This document shows, in pieces, positions 54,749-62,770 of a stretch of 64,000 nucleotides of DNA (its first letter is position 1; each line of letters begins with the position of its first letter). The position numbers and the translations under genes are program-made. The notes under the pieces are model-generated. The model was not told where the DNA came from and did not search any database. It worked only from the letters and a program-made list of their open reading frames with translations. Origin of the DNA: Candidatus Mycolicibacterium alkanivorans (GTDB taxonomy: Bacteria > Actinomycetota > Actinomycetes > Mycobacteriales > Mycobacteriaceae); contig NZ_JAIVFL010000001.1 of the NCBI RefSeq assembly GCF_022760805.1, positions 620,001 through 684,000 of the forward strand, given 5' to 3'.

Positions 54749-54892
54749 CGGGTCACCTCCTTTCGTCAACCGTTACGGCGCGTCGACACCTCCGGCAATA
54801 GTATCGGGCCGATATATTCGGTGCCAACTCGGGGGTGAACGCGGGGGGGCCCGCAGGTGTCGGGCAGCACGTCAGTGGGTGAATAACCCCAG

Positions 54893-55747
54893 CTACGGGT
54901 AGTTGATCTGCTTGACGGTGCCGTCCGGGGCCAATTCGATGTAGCCGCTGCCGAAGTCGCTGGAGACGTCGATGTCGATCGACAAGGTTCCCGGCACGGT
55001 CTGGTCCCGGCTCGGCTCGACGATCAGGTAGGTGCTCTTGACGTCGGAGGGCTTGATGTTCAGCGTCTCGGGCGCTCCCCGCAGCACGCCGACCACCGCC
55101 TTGGCATCGAATTCGGCCAGATCCACCACGGTGGCGTCGCTGCTCTTCGACGAGGTGCTGGGGTCTCCCCACCCGCCGCGGTAGGTGTAGCTGAACGAGC
55201 GTCGGTCGTCGTTGGGGTCGGGACGGTCCAGCGAGGCGTAGTCCGGATAGATCACCAGTCGGTAGCCGATGGTGTCGCCGAACTTCTTGCGCGTCTGCTC
55301 GAAAAGGCCGTGGAGCCCGCCCAAGGACTGAAGCTGTCGCGGTGGGGTCAGCACCACCGGCGCCACCCTGTCGGACTTGGCGCCCGGGTCGGAGGTGAAG
55401 TTCAGCGGCGACGGGGTGTTGCCGTACAAACCCCAGCCGATCCCGATGCCCAGCAGCACCAGCACCCCGGCCACGGCGGCCCGGAGACCCCACCCGCCGC
55501 GGGACGACGGGACGATCCGCCCCGGCTTCTTCAAACTCGCCAGTTGGACTGGGGCGTTGGCGGTCTGCAGGTCGGACACCAGGGCCCGCAGGTCACCCAG
55601 CGTCGTGGCGGTGGTGGCGGCGTTGACCCGCTGCTCGTGTTCGGTCATCGACAGCTGTCCCTCGGACAGTGCGGTGTCCAGGATCTGACAGATGTCGTTG
55701 CGGTCACTGTCCTTGGCCCGCGTACCAGCTGTCTGGGAGGTCGCCAC
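54893..55747 (-). CDS. DUF1707 membrane protein (Rv0048c-type)
   Basis: 284 aa from GTG at 55747. DUF1707 domain near the N-terminus: DRNDICQILDTALSEGQLSM and TLGDLRALVSDLQ. One membrane segment at about residues 86-108 (WGLRAAVAGVLVLLGIGIGW). The rest is an extracytoplasmic domain with YRGGWGDPSTSSKS and SIDIDVSSDFGSGYIELAPD. Function unknown. The 144 bp after it, before padR, show nothing I can assign. Confidence 0.82.
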   Translation of the reverse strand: MATSQTAGTRAKDSDRNDICQILDTALSEGQLSMTEHEQRVNAATTATTLGDLRALVSDLQTANAPVQLASLKKPGRIVPSSRGGWGLRAAVAGVLVLLGIGIGWGLYGNTPSPLNFTSDPGAKSDRVAPVVLTPPRQLQSLGGLHGLFEQTRKKFGDTIGYRLVIYPDYASLDRPDPNDDRRSFSYTYRGGWGDPSTSSKSSDATVVDLAEFDAKAVVGVLRGAPETLNIKPSDVKSTYLIVEPSRDQTVPGTLSIDIDVSSDFGSGYIELAPDGTVKQINYP

Positions 55748-55847
55748 GACGACGATCGTAGAAGTTGGGGGTCCAAGACCGCAGACTAGACGGGCAATCC
55801 GCCCGACCCGTGGGACCGGTTGCGCGTCGGTGCTCAGATGGCCGACG

Positions 55848-55853
55848 TACTCT
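55848..55853 (+). promoter_or_regulatory. -10 element for a leaderless DUF5318 mRNA
   Basis: TACTCT (TANNNT) is followed by 7 nt and then the GTG start at 55861, with no ribosome site. This spacing is the mycobacterial leaderless arrangement, transcription starting at the G of the start codon. Confidence 0.55.
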
Positions 55854-55860
55854 GGTCTTC

Positions 55861-56292
55861 GTGCGACTGCAGCGACAGGTGGTGGACTACGCCCTACGGC
55901 GGCGCTCCCTGCTGGCCGAGGTCTACTCCGGCCGCACAGGGGTCACCGAGGTGTGCGACGCCAATCCCTATCTGCTGCGCGCCGCGAAGTTTCACGGCAA
56001 GACCAGTTCGGTGCCGTGCCCGATCTGCCGCAAGGAACCGCTGACCCTGGTGTCGTGGGTTTTCGGCGATCACCTTGGTGCCGTGTCGGGGTCGGCCCGC
56101 ACCGCCGAGGAACTGGTCCTGCTGGCAACCAAGTTCGATGAGTTCTCGGTGCACGTGGTGGAGGTATGCCGGACCTGCGAATGGAATCACTTGGTCAAGT
56201 CGTACGTGCTCGGAGCGCCGAAGCCCACCAATGGACGCGGCAGGCGCGGCACCCAGACGGCGCGCTCCGGCGCGCGTACGGCCAGTGAATAG
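55861..56292 (+). CDS. DUF5318 protein with Cys-pairs (Rv0049-type)
   Basis: 143 aa from GTG at 55861 (VRLQRQVVDYALRRRSLLAE). Two CxxC pairs, C-P-I-C (VPCPICRKEP) and C-R-T-C (VVEVCRTCEWNHL), suggest a zinc ribbon. It ends in a basic tail. Conserved upstream of ponA1; the ponA1 GTG overlaps its 3' end by 8 bp. Function unknown. Confidence 0.87.
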   Translation: MRLQRQVVDYALRRRSLLAEVYSGRTGVTEVCDANPYLLRAAKFHGKTSSVPCPICRKEPLTLVSWVFGDHLGAVSGSARTAEELVLLATKFDEFSVHVVEVCRTCEWNHLVKSYVLGAPKPTNGRGRRGTQTARSGARTASE

Positions 56293-58753
56293 CGAAGGGC
56301 GTCGCGACCGGCCAGCCACTGACATTCGTGCGGGTTCAGGCGGCAATGGTGCGTCCGACGGTCTCCGGCACTGGGCCGAGACGCCCACGACGAAGATTCC
56401 GGCCGCCGACGAGTCGGGCACACGCGTCCGGCAAGTTCCCCCGGACGACCGGCTGACAACGCTCATCGAGGCGCTGCCGCGCGACCCGATCGACCTCGTC
56501 AAGGCGGCGCTGGACGGCACACCGCCGCCGAAGCTCCCGCCGCCGCCACCACCTCCACCGACGCGCGGGGGCCCCGGCGGCCCACCGCCCAAGCCGCCGA
56601 AACTCTCCCAGCAGATCTCCTGGAAGTGGGTGTGGCGCTCGATCTACCTGGCAGCGGTCGTCCTGATCGTGCTGCCGATGCTCACTTTCGGCATGGCCTA
56701 CCTGATCGTCGACGTGCCGCAGCCTGGTGACATCCGCACCAACCAGGTGTCGACGATCCTGGCCAGCGACGGTTCGGAGCTGGCGAAAATCGTTCCCCCC
56801 GAAGGGAACCGGGTGGACGTCAACATCGACCAGGTGCCGGTGCACGTCCGCAACGCCGTGATGGCGGCTGAGGACCGGGACTTCTACAGCAACCCGGGAT
56901 TCTCGCTGTCCGGGTTCGCCCGCGCCATCAAGAACAACCTGTTCGGCGGCGACCTGCAGGGCGGCTCGACGATCACTCAGCAGTACGTCAAGAACGCACT
57001 TGTCGGTGATGCGCGGTCGGGCCTAGGCGGTCTTATCCGTAAGGCCAAGGAGCTCGTCATCTCGACGAAGATGTCGCGCGAATGGTCCAAGGACGAAGTG
57101 CTGCAGGCCTATCTGAACATCATCTACTTTGGGCGCGGCGCCTACGGCATCTCGGCTGCGTCGAAAGCCTACTTCAACAAGCCGGTCGACCAGCTGACCG
57201 TCGCCGAGGGCGCGCTGCTCGCGGCGCTGGTCCAGCGGCCCTCGACGTTGGACCCCGCCGTCGACCCCGGCGGCGCGGCGGCCCGCTGGAACTGGGTGCT
57301 CGACGGCATGGTGTCGATGGGTGCGCTGTCGAAAGACGAACGCAGTCAGCAGGTCTTCCCTGCGACGGTGCCGCCGGACCAGGCCCGCTCGGAGAACGTG
57401 ACCACCGGCCCAAACGGGCTGATCGAGCGCCAGGTCACCAAGGAACTTCTCGACCTGTTCAACATCGACGAGCAGACGCTGAACACCCAGGGCCTGCAGA
57501 TCACCACGACCATCGACCCGCAGGCGCAGAAGACCGCCGAGGACGCGGTGTCGAAATACCTCGACGGTCAGATGCCCGACATGCGCGCGGCGGTGGTGTC
57601 CATCGACCCGCGCACCGGTCGGGTGAGGGCCTACTACGGCGGTTCGGATGCGCAGGGCTACGACTTCGCCCAGGCCGGCCTGCCGACGGGATCGTCGTTC
57701 AAGGTGTTCGCTCTGGTCGCCGCGCTCGAGCAGGGGATGGGTCTGGGTTATCAGATCGACAGCTCGCCCGTGGACGTCAACGGCATCAAGATCACCAACG
57801 TCGAGGGTGGGGGTTGCGGCGTCTGCAACATCGCCGAGGCGCTCAAGCGGTCGCTGAACACCAGCTACTACCGGTTGATGCTCAAGCTCAAGAACGGTCC
57901 GGCCGACGTCGCCGATGCCGCGCACCGCGCCGGTGTCGCGACCAGCTTCCCCGGGGTGGAACACACGCTGTCCGAGGACGGCCTGGGCGGCCCGCCGAAC
58001 AACGGTGTGGTGCTGGGCCAGTACCAGACCCGGGTGCTCGACATGGCGTCGGCCTACGCGACGTTGGCCGCCTCCGGGATGTACCACAAGCCGCACTTCG
58101 TGCAGAAGGTAGTCAACGCCCGCGGCGAGGTGCTTTTCGACGCCTCCCAGCAGGACAACACCGGCGAGCGCCGCATAGAGAAAGCCGTCGCCGACAACGT
58201 GACAGCGGCCATGCAGCCCATCGCCGGGTGGTCCAACGGCCACAACCTGGCCAACGGCCGGCCGTCGGCCGCCAAGACTGGCACCAACCAGCTCGGTGAC
58301 ACCGGCGCCAACCGCGACGCCTGGATGGTCGGTTTCACCCCGTCGCTGTCGACGGCGGTCTGGGTCGGAACCGTGGACGGCACACAGCCTTTGGTGAACC
58401 AGTGGGGCGGCCCGGTCTACGGCTCGGGCATCCCGTCGGACATCTGGAAGGCCACCATGGACGGTGCGCTCAAGGGCACCGACATCGAGTCGTTCCCCAA
58501 GCCCGCCGAGGTAGGCGGCTACGCGGGTGTTCCGGCACCACCACCACCACCGCCGCCGCCGACCGCCGCACCGCCGAGCGAGACGGTGATCCAGCCCAGT
58601 ATCGAATTGGCACCGGGCATCACGATTCCGCTCGGCCCGCCGACGACCATCACCAACCTGCCGCCCGGGCCGCCGCCGCCGGGAGGTGAGCCGCCGGTGA
58701 TCCCACCGCCGGGTGGCGACCCCAACGCAGCCGTTCCGCCTCCGCCGCCGTGA
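56285..58753 (+). CDS. ponA1: Bifunctional penicillin-binding protein PonA1
   Basis: 822 aa from GTG at 56285 (VNSEGRRDRPATDIRAGSGG), aligned with the known MNSDGR start. A Pro-rich cytosolic N-terminus of 110 residues precedes the membrane segment at about 117-141. GT51 glycosyltransferase: VMAAEDRDFYSNPGFSLSGF with the catalytic Glu, then GGSTITQQYVKN. Transpeptidase: S-x-x-K in TGSSFKVFALV, S-x-N in SLNTSYYRLM, K-T-G in AAKTGTNQLG. A Pro-rich tail ends the protein. It polymerises and cross-links peptidoglycan at the growing poles. Confidence 0.96.
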   Translation: MNSEGRRDRPATDIRAGSGGNGASDGLRHWAETPTTKIPAADESGTRVRQVPPDDRLTTLIEALPRDPIDLVKAALDGTPPPKLPPPPPPPPTRGGPGGPPPKPPKLSQQISWKWVWRSIYLAAVVLIVLPMLTFGMAYLIVDVPQPGDIRTNQVSTILASDGSELAKIVPPEGNRVDVNIDQVPVHVRNAVMAAEDRDFYSNPGFSLSGFARAIKNNLFGGDLQGGSTITQQYVKNALVGDARSGLGGLIRKAKELVISTKMSREWSKDEVLQAYLNIIYFGRGAYGISAASKAYFNKPVDQLTVAEGALLAALVQRPSTLDPAVDPGGAAARWNWVLDGMVSMGALSKDERSQQVFPATVPPDQARSENVTTGPNGLIERQVTKELLDLFNIDEQTLNTQGLQITTTIDPQAQKTAEDAVSKYLDGQMPDMRAAVVSIDPRTGRVRAYYGGSDAQGYDFAQAGLPTGSSFKVFALVAALEQGMGLGYQIDSSPVDVNGIKITNVEGGGCGVCNIAEALKRSLNTSYYRLMLKLKNGPADVADAAHRAGVATSFPGVEHTLSEDGLGGPPNNGVVLGQYQTRVLDMASAYATLAASGMYHKPHFVQKVVNARGEVLFDASQQDNTGERRIEKAVADNVTAAMQPIAGWSNGHNLANGRPSAAKTGTNQLGDTGANRDAWMVGFTPSLSTAVWVGTVDGTQPLVNQWGGPVYGSGIPSDIWKATMDGALKGTDIESFPKPAEVGGYAGVPAPPPPPPPPTAAPPSETVIQPSIELAPGITIPLGPPTTITNLPPGPPPPGGEPPVIPPPGGDPNAAVPPPPP

Positions 58754-60402
58754 TCGACGGCGGTGCCGGCCGGGCCACGGCCTCTCCACAGCCGTTGGCC
58801 GCCGATCTGCGCAGCGCGGACGACCGCGATTTCCCCAGTCGCACTGACACTCTCGGCTCCGCGCTGTCCGATGTTGTCGGCGGCCCCGTCGGCCGCCATG
58901 CCCTGATCGGCCGCACCAGGGTGCTCACTCCACTGCGGGTCATGTTCTTGATGGCGCTGGTGGTTCTGGCGCTGGGCTGGTCGACGAAGGCGCCCTGCCT
59001 GCAAACCGTCGGCACCGGTCCACCCGACAAGTTGGTGGCCAACTGGCAGAACCAGCGGGCGTACTACGAACTGTGCTACTCCGACACCGTGCCGCTGTAC
59101 GGCGCAGAGTTGTTGAGCCAGGGCAGGTTCCCCTACAAGTCCAGCTGGATCGAGACGGACTCCACAGGCCGGCCGCAGACCCGCTACGACGGCAAGCCAG
59201 CGGTGCGCTACATGGAGTATCCGGTCCTGACCGGGGTGTACCAATACGTTTCGATGGCGTTGGCCAAGACCTACACCGCCGTCGCAAAGATGTTGTCGCT
59301 GCCGGTCGTAGCCGAGGTGGTGATGTTCTTCAACTTCTCGGCGGTCGGTTTGGCGCTGGCCTGGCTGGCGACGGTGTGGGCGTCGTCGTGGCTGTCGGGC
59401 CGACGGGTGTGGGACGCGGCCCTGGTGGCGGCCTCCCCGGTGCTGGTCTTCCAGATCTTCACGAATTTCGATGCGCTGGCAACGGCTTTGGCGATCGGCA
59501 GTCTACTCGTCTGGGCCCGGCGAAGACCGGTGCTGGCCGGCATCCTGATCGGCCTGGGGGTATCCGCCAAGCTCTATCCGGCCCTGCTGTTGCTGCCGCT
59601 GGTGGTGCTGGCGATCCGTACGGACCGGATGGCCGACGCGGCGCGGTCGGTGGTGTCCGCGGTGGGCGCCTGGTTCCTGGTGAACCTGCCGGTGATGCTG
59701 CTCTATCCGCGTGGCTGGTCGGAGTTCTTCCGGCTGAACTCCCGTCGCGGCGACGACATGGACTCGCTCTACAACGTGGTGAGGTCATTCACCGGATGGG
59801 ACGGCTTCGACCCGAACCTGGGGTTCTGGGAACCGCCGGTGGTCCTCAACGTCGTGGCGGCCGTGCTGTTCCTGTTGTGTTGTGCGGCAATCGCCTACAT
59901 CGCGCTGACCGCTCCGCAGCGCCCGCGGGTGGCGCAACTGGTGTTCCTGACGGTGGCCGCGTTCCTGCTGGTGAACAAGGTCTGGAGCCCGCAGTTCTCG
60001 CTGTGGCTGGTCCCGCTGGCGGTTCTGGCGTTGCCACATCGCCGAATCCTGTTGGTGTGGATGACAATCGACATGCTGGTGTGGGTACCTCGGATGTACT
60101 ACCTGTACGGCGAGGGCAACAAGGGGCTTCCCGAGCAGTGGTTCACCGGCACCGTGCTGTTGCGCGATATCGCCGTGGTCGGGCTGATGGTCCTTGTCGT
60201 TCGCCAGATCTACCGGCCCAAACTGGATCTCGTACGCTGGAACGGCCTGATCGACGACCCGGCGGGCGGGGTGTTCGACGGTGCGCCCGACGCGTTCCCC
60301 GCCCGGCTCCCGCAATGGCTGCGCCCCCGTGGAGCGCGCGCCCACCTTCCCGAGCCGGGAGGGACACCGGATGCACGTCGCGATAGCGTTGTTTCCGCGT
60401 AA
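58750..60402 (+). CDS. GT87 (DUF2029) polyprenol-mannose-type glycosyltransferase (Rv0051-type)
   Basis: 550 aa from GTG at 58750, overlapping the ponA1 stop. About ten or more membrane segments; the loop after the first contains RAYYELCYSDTVPLYGAELL and PYKSSWIETDSTGRPQTRYD. The GT87 pattern includes FDALATALAIGSLLVWARRR, GVSAKLYPALLLLPLVVL and NKVWSPQFSLWLVPLAVL. Probably uses a polyprenyl-phosphate sugar donor to modify an envelope glycan; the acceptor is not known. Its 3' end overlaps the PfpI remnant. Confidence 0.86.
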   Translation: MIDGGAGRATASPQPLAADLRSADDRDFPSRTDTLGSALSDVVGGPVGRHALIGRTRVLTPLRVMFLMALVVLALGWSTKAPCLQTVGTGPPDKLVANWQNQRAYYELCYSDTVPLYGAELLSQGRFPYKSSWIETDSTGRPQTRYDGKPAVRYMEYPVLTGVYQYVSMALAKTYTAVAKMLSLPVVAEVVMFFNFSAVGLALAWLATVWASSWLSGRRVWDAALVAASPVLVFQIFTNFDALATALAIGSLLVWARRRPVLAGILIGLGVSAKLYPALLLLPLVVLAIRTDRMADAARSVVSAVGAWFLVNLPVMLLYPRGWSEFFRLNSRRGDDMDSLYNVVRSFTGWDGFDPNLGFWEPPVVLNVVAAVLFLLCCAAIAYIALTAPQRPRVAQLVFLTVAAFLLVNKVWSPQFSLWLVPLAVLALPHRRILLVWMTIDMLVWVPRMYYLYGEGNKGLPEQWFTGTVLLRDIAVVGLMVLVVRQIYRPKLDLVRWNGLIDDPAGGVFDGAPDAFPARLPQWLRPRGARAHLPEPGGTPDARRDSVVSA

Positions 60403-60538
60403 CACCACGTTGGACGCCATCGGGCCCTGCGAGGTGCTGCAGCGGGTGCCCTCGATCGACGTCGTGTTCGTCGGGCGCGGGCGACGGAGTACTACAGCGC
60501 CCGGAGCTGATTTCGCTGATCAGCCTGCGTTCCGGTAG
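60371..60538 (+). pseudogene. Remnant of a DJ-1/PfpI-family gene (Rv0052-type)
   Basis: ATG at 60371 behind GGGAGGGACA opens MHVAIALFPRNTTLDAIGPC and EVLQRVPSIDVVFVGRG, the N-terminal strand-helix of DJ-1/PfpI proteins. After about 40 residues the match ends and the frame stops at 60536-60538. The family is normally about 180 residues. Most of the gene, including the nucleophile-elbow Cys, is missing. Confidence 0.7.
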
Positions 60539-60621
60539 CCTGGGCAGGTTGCCGACGCAGGCGACTCTCCTGCCACGGAATGACCGTGGCCGCTACGACC
60601 ATAGGAGGTGATGAGGTTCCC

Positions 60622-60912
60622 ATGCGTCCATACGAAGTCATGGTCATCCTTGACCCCACTCTTGACGAGCGCACCGTAGCTCCGTCGCTGGAGACGTTCC
60701 TGAACGTCATCCGCAAGGACGGCGGCAGTGTCGGCAAGGTCGACATCTGGGGCCGCCGCCGGCTGGCCTACGAGATCGCGAAGCATGCCGAGGGCATCTA
60801 CGCCATCGTCGATGTGAAGGCCGAACCGGCCACCGTGTCCGAGCTCGACCGTCAGCTCAACCTGAACGAGTCGGTGCTGCGGACCAAGGTGATGCGGACC
60901 GACAAGCACTAG
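60622..60912 (+). CDS. rpsF: 30S ribosomal protein S6
   Basis: 96 aa from ATG at 60622 ([20 protein letters not shown]). S6 signature [20 protein letters not shown]; end [12 protein letters not shown]. An upstream GTG/ATG extension of 14 codons runs over the AGGAGGTGATGAGG ribosome site and is rejected. Pairs with S18 on 16S rRNA. First of rpsF-ssb-rpsR-rplI. Confidence 0.97.
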   Translation: MRPYEVMVILDPTLDERTVAPSLETFLNVIRKDGGSVGKVDIWGRRRLAYEIAKHAEGIYAIVDVKAEPATVSELDRQLNLNESVLRTKVMRTDKH

Positions 60913-60994
60913 TCACTCAGTGGAGAACGTCGTCGCGCGTCGTACCAGTTACGTAGGCTCGCGGTGAATCCACCCACTATGCCAGGAGGACCTT

Positions 60995-61501
60995 GTGGCC
61001 GGTGACACGACCATCACCGTCGTCGGAAATCTGACCGCCGACCCCGAACTGCGATTCACCCCGTCCGGTGCAGCAGTCGCCAATTTCACGGTGGCGTCCA
61101 CACCACGGATCTATGACCGCCAGAGCGGGGAGTGGAAAGACGGCGAAGCGCTGTTCCTGCGCTGCAACATCTGGCGTGAGGCGGCTGAGAACGTCGCCGA
61201 AAGCCTCACCCGGGGCTCCCGCGTCGTCGTGACCGGCCGGCTCAAGCAGCGCTCCTTCGAAACCCGTGAGGGTGAGAAGCGCACCGTGTTCGAGGTCGAG
61301 GTTGACGAGATCGGCCCCTCCCTGCGGTATGCCACCGCCAAGGTCAACAAGGCCTCCCGCGGCGGTGGTGGCGGCGGCTTCGGTGGTGGTGGCGGCGGCG
61401 GGACGTCCCGTCCGGCGGCCACCGAGTCCAACGACGATCCGTGGGGCAGCGCCCCGGCATCGGGATCGTTCGCCGGCAGCGACGACGAACCGCCTTTCTA
61501 A
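60995..61501 (+). CDS. ssb: Single-stranded DNA-binding protein
   Basis: 168 aa from GTG at 60995 behind AGGAGG. OB fold: [81 protein letters not shown] Gly-rich linker follows (residues about 125-140) and the acidic tip S-D-D-E-P-P-F, the docking motif for repair and replication proteins. Binds ssDNA at forks. Confidence 0.96.
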   Translation: MAGDTTITVVGNLTADPELRFTPSGAAVANFTVASTPRIYDRQSGEWKDGEALFLRCNIWREAAENVAESLTRGSRVVVTGRLKQRSFETREGEKRTVFEVEVDEIGPSLRYATAKVNKASRGGGGGGFGGGGGGGTSRPAATESNDDPWGSAPASGSFAGSDDEPPF

Positions 61502-61554
61502 CACAACCTTCAGCGCGCCCCGCGCGCTCATCAAAGAACGAAAGAGATTGACAC

Positions 61555-61815
61555 ATGGCCAAGTCCACGAAACGGCGTCCTGCTCCGGAAAAGCCGGTCA
61601 AGACCCGCAAGTGCGTGTTCTGCTCCAAGAAGGGGAAGGGGCAGAGCATCGACTACAAGGACACCGCGTTGCTGCGCACCTACATCAGCGAGCGCGGCAA
61701 GATCCGCGCCCGTCGGGTGACCGGTAACTGCGTGCAGCATCAGCGCGACATTGCGATCGCCGTCAAGAACGCGCGCGAGGTTGCTCTGCTGCCGTTCACC
61801 TCGTCGGCCCGATAG
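61555..61815 (+). CDS. rpsR: 30S ribosomal protein S18 (Cys-containing type)
   Basis: 86 aa from ATG at 61555. Core: [20 protein letters not shown] and [20 protein letters not shown]. The C-x-x-C in [10 protein letters not shown] plus the later Cys make this the zinc-binding (C+) form, the housekeeping version, in contrast to the zinc-independent paralogue used under zinc limitation. Confidence 0.97.
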   Translation: MAKSTKRRPAPEKPVKTRKCVFCSKKGKGQSIDYKDTALLRTYISERGKIRARRVTGNCVQHQRDIAIAVKNAREVALLPFTSSAR

Positions 61816-61831
61816 ACAAGGAAGTACGACA

Positions 61832-62290
61832 ATGAAGCTGATCCTGACTGCCGAGGTCGATCACCTCGGCGTGGCCGGCGACACCGTCGAGGTCAAGAAC
61901 GGGTACGGCCGCAACTACCTGCTGCCGCGCGGCTTGGCGATCGTGGCAACCCGCGGCGCCCAGAGGCAGGCCGACGAAATCCGTCGCGCGCAGGAGGTCA
62001 AGACCGTCCGCGACCGTGAGCATGCCGACGAGATCAAGGCCGCTATTGCCGGTCTGGGCTCGATCACGCTGCCGGTGAAGGCTGCGGCGGACTCGGGCAA
62101 GCTGTTCGGTTCGGTGACCGCCAACGACATCGTCAGCGCGATCAAGAAGGCCGGCGGTCCCAGCCTGGACAAGCGCGCAGTGCAGTTGCCCAAGGCACAC
62201 ATCAGGGCGACTGGAACTCACACCGTCGGCGTGCACCTGCACCCCGAGGTCAACGTTGATGTCACGCTGGACGTCGTCGCCCAGAGTTAG
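61832..62290 (+). CDS. rplI: 50S ribosomal protein L9
   Basis: 152 aa from ATG at 61832 ([20 protein letters not shown]). L9 signature [20 protein letters not shown]; central helix; C-terminal domain with [20 protein letters not shown] and [20 protein letters not shown]. It begins 16 bp after rpsR behind AAGGAAG and is followed by a strong hairpin. Confidence 0.96.
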   Translation: MKLILTAEVDHLGVAGDTVEVKNGYGRNYLLPRGLAIVATRGAQRQADEIRRAQEVKTVRDREHADEIKAAIAGLGSITLPVKAAADSGKLFGSVTANDIVSAIKKAGGPSLDKRAVQLPKAHIRATGTHTVGVHLHPEVNVDVTLDVVAQS

Positions 62291-62303
62291 CCGCAAGCGT
62301 CAG

Positions 62304-62344
62304 ATTCCCCGGGTGTTGGCCCTTCGCGGCCGCACCCGGGGAAT
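62304..62344 (+). terminator. Hairpin terminator after rplI
   Basis: Perfect 12-bp stem ATTCCCCGGGTG / CACCCGGGGAAT with a 17-nt loop that can itself pair (GGCC / GGCC). Starts 14 bp after the rplI stop; no U-tract. Likely ends the rpsF-ssb-rpsR-rplI transcript. Confidence 0.8.
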
Positions 62345-62476
62345 TGCTGTATTCGTGGCGAACTCTTCACGTGTGGTCAGCCACAGCTAATCTTCCCTGC
62401 CGTTCACCTGGTGCCCAAGGTTCGGCAACACAACGCGCCCGAGAACGCAACCCGGGCCGACACGCCGAACGACTTG

Positions 62477-62593
62477 CCATCCACAGGCCATGAGCGGGGC
62501 TAATGTGCCTCTATCAGGGCAAACCAGCGAAAAATGCATAGTGATCCACAGGTTTTCCCCAACGCCTCAACATTAGTTCCGCAGCTATCCACA
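62477..62593. promoter_or_regulatory. DnaA-box-like sites upstream of dnaB
   Basis: CCATCCACA (62477-62485), TGATCCACA (62542-62550) and CTATCCACA (62585-62593), all in the same orientation, differing by one or two bases from TTATCCACA. They lie in the 480-bp gap before dnaB, where I see no gene. Confidence 0.45.
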
Positions 62594-62692
62594 AGCCACT
62601 AACAGGTTGGTGAACAGGCCGGAGTTGCGGTACTCCCGGCAACGTCTAGCGTGAAGCGGTCGGCGGTGCAGATCCAATCCTCGGCGGCGGTG

Positions 62693-62743
62693 TTGTCGGT
62701 GTCACGGGGTAGAAGTCTTGACATAGATCGAACAGGCGTTCGG
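62693..62743 (+). promoter_or_regulatory. DNA-damage-type regulatory elements before dnaB
   Basis: TTGTCGGTG (62693-62701), 8 nt, TAGAAG (62710-62715): close to the LexA-independent RecA_NDp/PafBC promoter pattern (tTGTCRgtg-N8-TAnnnT), with only the last base of the -10 differing. Then TCGAACAGGCGTTCGG (62728-62743), an 11 of 12 match to the mycobacterial SOS box TCGAAC-N4-GTTCGA. TTGACA at 62718-62723 may belong to a SigA promoter. Confidence 0.5.
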
Positions 62744-62770
62744 CAGATTTGAGGGGGTGTGGGTCACTCG

